NCBI GenBank assembly: GCA_041743655.1
Contig: JBGTMJ010000060.1
Span: 1 to 7,661, forward strand
Reading direction: 5' to 3'
Length of the DNA stretch: 7,661 nt
Origin: JARIHD01 sp041743655
GTDB lineage: Bacteria; Patescibacteriota; Saccharimonadia; Saccharimonadales; UBA4665
Position numbers and translations under genes: made by a program
The notes under the pieces: model-generated
The model's database searches: none
What the model saw: the letters and a program-made list of their open reading frames with translations, nothing else
What the model was told of the DNA's origin: nothing
Shown here: in pieces, positions 6,013 to 7,661 of the stretch
Numbering within the stretch: the first letter of the stretch is position 1
Layout of the letters: the number at the start of each line of letters is the position of its first letter

Positions 6013-6041
6013 AGTATATAATCAGATTACTCAGCGGGCAA
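6013..6041 (-). promoter_or_regulatory. Candidate sigma70-type promoter of the ATPase operon
   Basis: On the minus strand TTGCCC (6041-6036, 4/6 to consensus) is followed after exactly 17 bases by TATACT (6018-6013, 5/6). Transcription would begin about 2-4 bases before the ATG at 6003, giving an almost leaderless message. The -35 overlaps the last codons and stop region of the cysteine desulfurase gene. This would let the ATPase block be transcribed separately. Such matches also arise by chance in A/T-rich gaps. Confidence 0.4.
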
Positions 6042-7179
6042 TGATATTGCCTAAGGTTGACGCAGCATATCTGACAGCGTCCTCATTGGTTGGCCGACCC
6101 ATACTGAAACGCAATGACGAACGGGCAGCTTCGTCACTCAGCCCCAGGGCTTTTAAGACATGGGAAGGCTCTTCGTCACTGGCGCTACAGGCTGATCCAG
6201 CCGCCGCCATAATGCCAGCCTCATCGAGTTGCATAAGCAGACGTTCGTTATCCTGGCCTGGGATCATGATGTGCACGTTATTTGGTAAACGGTGCTTGCG
6301 CGGGCCATTGACCGCCAGACCGGGGATATTGTTTTCAGCTATTGCAAAAAAAAGCTGCTGCAAACCTTTCAGCCGCACCGTCTCTTGGACACGCTGTTGT
6401 TGTGCCAGCTCCAATGCAGCTGTAAACCCCATGATGCCGGCGATATTCTCAGTACCGCCCCGCCAGCCCCGTTCCTGGCCGCCGCCTACAATCTGCGGCT
6501 TCAACCTGGTCCGGGCGGCGGCAAATAATATTCCGGATTGCTTGGGCCCATATATCTTGCCCCCATTAAGAGTCATGAAATCAACACCTAAGCCGGCAAC
6601 GTGCAAGTCCAGGTAGTTCGCTGCCTGGGCCGCATCAGTATGAAGATATAATGGCCGCTCGTTGCCGGCTTTGCGCCGTGCATAGCGTACTTCCTCTAGC
6701 ATAAGGGCTATGTGCCGGATTGGCTGCACGCTACCTACTTCGTTGTTGGCATATATGACACTCACTAGCACTGTATGTTCGTCAATAAGCTCTCTGAGTG
6801 CATCCATGTCAACAATGCCCTGCGGCGATACAAGCGCCTCTTTGTGCTGGTAGAGACGGGCAGGCTGTAGCACTGAATCATGCTCAATACTGCTCACGAC
6901 GACATTGCCATCTGTATATTCTTCAAGCACACCTCGGATTACCAGGTTATTCGCCTCAGTCGCTCCAGCGGTAAAGATGATCTCACTTGGTCTGGAACCC
7001 AAAATCAGAGCTACCCGCCCGCGGGCAGCTTCTATATCTTTACGTACATTAACGGCACGCAAATAAGTAGCCGACGGGTTATAAAACCGGTCGGTAAAAT
7101 AAGGTCGCATGACTGCTAACACACGGGGCTCCACTGGCGTTGCTGCGGCATAGTCAAGGTATACAGTGTTTCTACTCAT
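6031..7179 (-). CDS. Cysteine desulfurase, IscS/NifS type (PLP-dependent)
   Basis: The enzyme takes sulfur from L-cysteine as a persulfide and hands it to partners, in minimal bacteria mainly the tRNA thiolation enzyme MnmA and sometimes Fe-S scaffolds. The 382 residues match the family length. Motifs are LDYAAATPV at the start, FTAGATEANNL (69-79), IEHDSV with His100, HTDAAQA (180-186, Asp182 and Gln185 for the PLP ring), the PLP lysine Lys208 in NGGKIYGPK, GGGQERGWRGGTEN (232-245), and the persulfide Cys331 in GSACSASDEEPSHVL (328-342). The usual His just before the PLP lysine (S-x-HK) is Gly here. The start is ATG with no clear ribosome site. A gap of 55 bases separates it from the upstream gene and 27 bases from the exported protein. 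I cannot tell iscS from nifS or other paralogues, so no symbol is given. Confidence 0.95.
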   Translation of the reverse strand: MSRNTVYLDYAAATPVEPRVLAVMRPYFTDRFYNPSATYLRAVNVRKDIEAARGRVALILGSRPSEIIFTAGATEANNLVIRGVLEEYTDGNVVVSSIEHDSVLQPARLYQHKEALVSPQGIVDMDALRELIDEHTVLVSVIYANNEVGSVQPIRHIALMLEEVRYARRKAGNERPLYLHTDAAQAANYLDLHVAGLGVDFMTLNGGKIYGPKQSGILFAAARTRLKPQIVGGGQERGWRGGTENIAGIMGFTAALELAQQQRVQETVRLKGLQQLFFAIAENNIPGLAVNGPRKHRLPNNVHIMIPGQDNERLLMQLDEAGIMAAAGSACSASDEEPSHVLKALGLSDEAARSSLRFSMGRPTNEDAVRYAASTLGNIIAR

Positions 7180-7234
7180 ACTAATAAACTGACCGTAGTT
7201 TCTGTCTTTCTTTTAGGTCACCCTTACTATCTTC

Positions 7235-7594
7235 TTACGCGTACAGTTCGGCATGTACACGGTCATTATACAACTTGACCGCTTTATGCAAACGACGGCC
7301 TTCTTGAGGAGTCACATAGCGGTACGGCTGGCCGTCTTGTGCTTTTAGTACGCCATCAGGACGGACTTCATAGCGGGTTGTAATAGCACGCCTGACACCT
7401 TTTCGGTCGACCCACTCTTCGTGCCATACCCACGTATATTCATTCAAGCAAAAGAATTCGCGGCGGCCTCCTTCAGATACAAAACCAAATAGCTCACCAC
7501 CGAGCTTGGCTTCTTTGCGTATAAGCTTGCGGTAATACTGAACCTCACGTTCTTCATTATCCTGACTCTTCAGTAGACTGAGTATCTTGAACAT
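7235..7594 (-). CDS. Small conserved-looking hypothetical protein
   Basis: This protein of 119 residues has unknown function. I chose the ATG at 7594; the reading frame also opens two codons earlier with TTG at 7600, but neither start has a clear ribosome site. The N-terminal third is a charged helix (EEREVQYYRKLIRKEAKLGG). Next comes an aromatic, probably beta region with FFCLNEYTWVWHEEW, a strand pair TTRYEVRPDGVLKAQ, and a final helix with RLHKAVKLYNDRV. There is no signal peptide, membrane helix or metal motif, so it is probably cytoplasmic. It resembles small orphan proteins I remember from Saccharibacteria and other CPR genomes; this is recollection, not a search. Gene context (cysteine desulfurase downstream after 55 bases, same strand) allows co-transcription but says little about the role. 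Confidence 0.75.
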   Translation of the reverse strand: MFKILSLLKSQDNEEREVQYYRKLIRKEAKLGGELFGFVSEGGRREFFCLNEYTWVWHEEWVDRKGVRRAITTRYEVRPDGVLKAQDGQPYRYVTPQEGRRLHKAVKLYNDRVHAELYA

Positions 7595-7623
7595 AAGCAA
7601 ACCGCTGGCTACTTTGACCCACT

Positions 7624-7660
7624 TAAGATATTAAATTGTTCGGTTTGGACCGGAATCTTA
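7624..7660. repeat. Imperfect inverted repeat upstream of the small hypothetical gene
   Basis: Outer arms TAAGAT (7624-7629) and ATCTTA (7655-7660) enclose an inner CGGT (7641-7644) / ACCG (7649-7652) stem with a TTGG loop. The two stems are separated by an asymmetric internal loop. It could be an operator, a 5' leader structure or the end of a terminator of the gene beyond the window. The window edge prevents a decision. Confidence 0.25.
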
Positions 7661-7661
7661 C

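Noticed and set aside
5735..6616. Plus-strand open frame of 293 codons
   Set aside because: It runs antisense across two well-supported minus-strand genes and the gap between them. Its translation is rich in Ser/Pro/Arg, has no family motif, and reflects the codon pattern of the opposite strand.
7595..7600. TTG start two codons upstream for the small hypothetical gene
   Set aside because: The ATG at 7594 is a more usual start, and neither has a ribosome site that would favour the longer form. The difference is only two residues.
7628..7656. Possible promoter (TAATAT as -10) before the small hypothetical gene
   Set aside because: The hexamer 17 bases upstream matches the -35 consensus at only two positions, and the window edge limits context.

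Overview
The window is a compact run of nine genes, all on the minus strand. It most likely comes from a Patescibacteria/CPR genome, probably Saccharibacteria (TM7)-like. I infer this from shortened, divergent subunits, head-to-tail genes with 4-base stop/start overlaps, a small orphan protein that resembles CPR proteins I remember, and an exported protein whose beta-domain motifs I associate with CPR surface proteins. TGA is a real stop here: it ends most of the genes and lies inside the ATGA/GTGA overlaps. This argues against the CPR lineages that recode TGA as glycine. The taxonomic call is from memory and was not tested by any search.

Layout in the direction of transcription (high to low coordinates): a small conserved-looking hypothetical protein (about 7594-7235); a group I cysteine desulfurase (7179-6031); an exported, membrane-anchored protein of unknown function (6003-5161); then a b-type stalk protein (5129-4512), F1 delta (4522-4010), alpha (4013-2586), gamma (2589-1738), beta (1741-437) and epsilon (440-126). 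A 15-bp perfect hairpin (17-54) follows the last gene and is a likely terminator. A candidate promoter (-35 near 6036-6041, -10 near 6013-6018) overlaps the 3' end of the cysteine desulfurase gene and would start an almost leaderless transcript for the ATPase block.

The F1 block keeps the canonical order (b, delta, alpha, gamma, beta, epsilon). Beta has intact catalytic motifs and alpha has the arginine finger, so ATP turnover is expected. The Fo genes that should precede it, subunit a and subunit c, are absent from this window. In the position where atpE (c) normally lies is a 280-residue protein with a signal peptide, a beta-rich extracytoplasmic domain and a C-terminal two-helix hairpin. 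The hairpin has a c-like cytoplasmic loop (IGRNP) but no carboxylate in either helix. Its predicted topology (N out, loop in, C out) is that of subunit c. The main hypothesis is an F1-like motor coupled to a non-proton-translocating, surface-exposed membrane module (F1-like/X0), comparable in principle to the F1-like ATPases of gliding mycoplasmas. The plainer alternative is an ordinary ATP synthase whose a and c genes lie elsewhere, with an unrelated exported protein beside it.

Subunit trimming fits a specialised machine: alpha lacks its usual N-terminal helix, beta lacks the usual C-terminal tail and has Arg in place of the adenine-stacking Tyr, and epsilon lacks the C-terminal helical hairpin. 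No stretch longer than about 125 bases lacks a gene, and I saw no RNA genes, CRISPR arrays or mobile elements.
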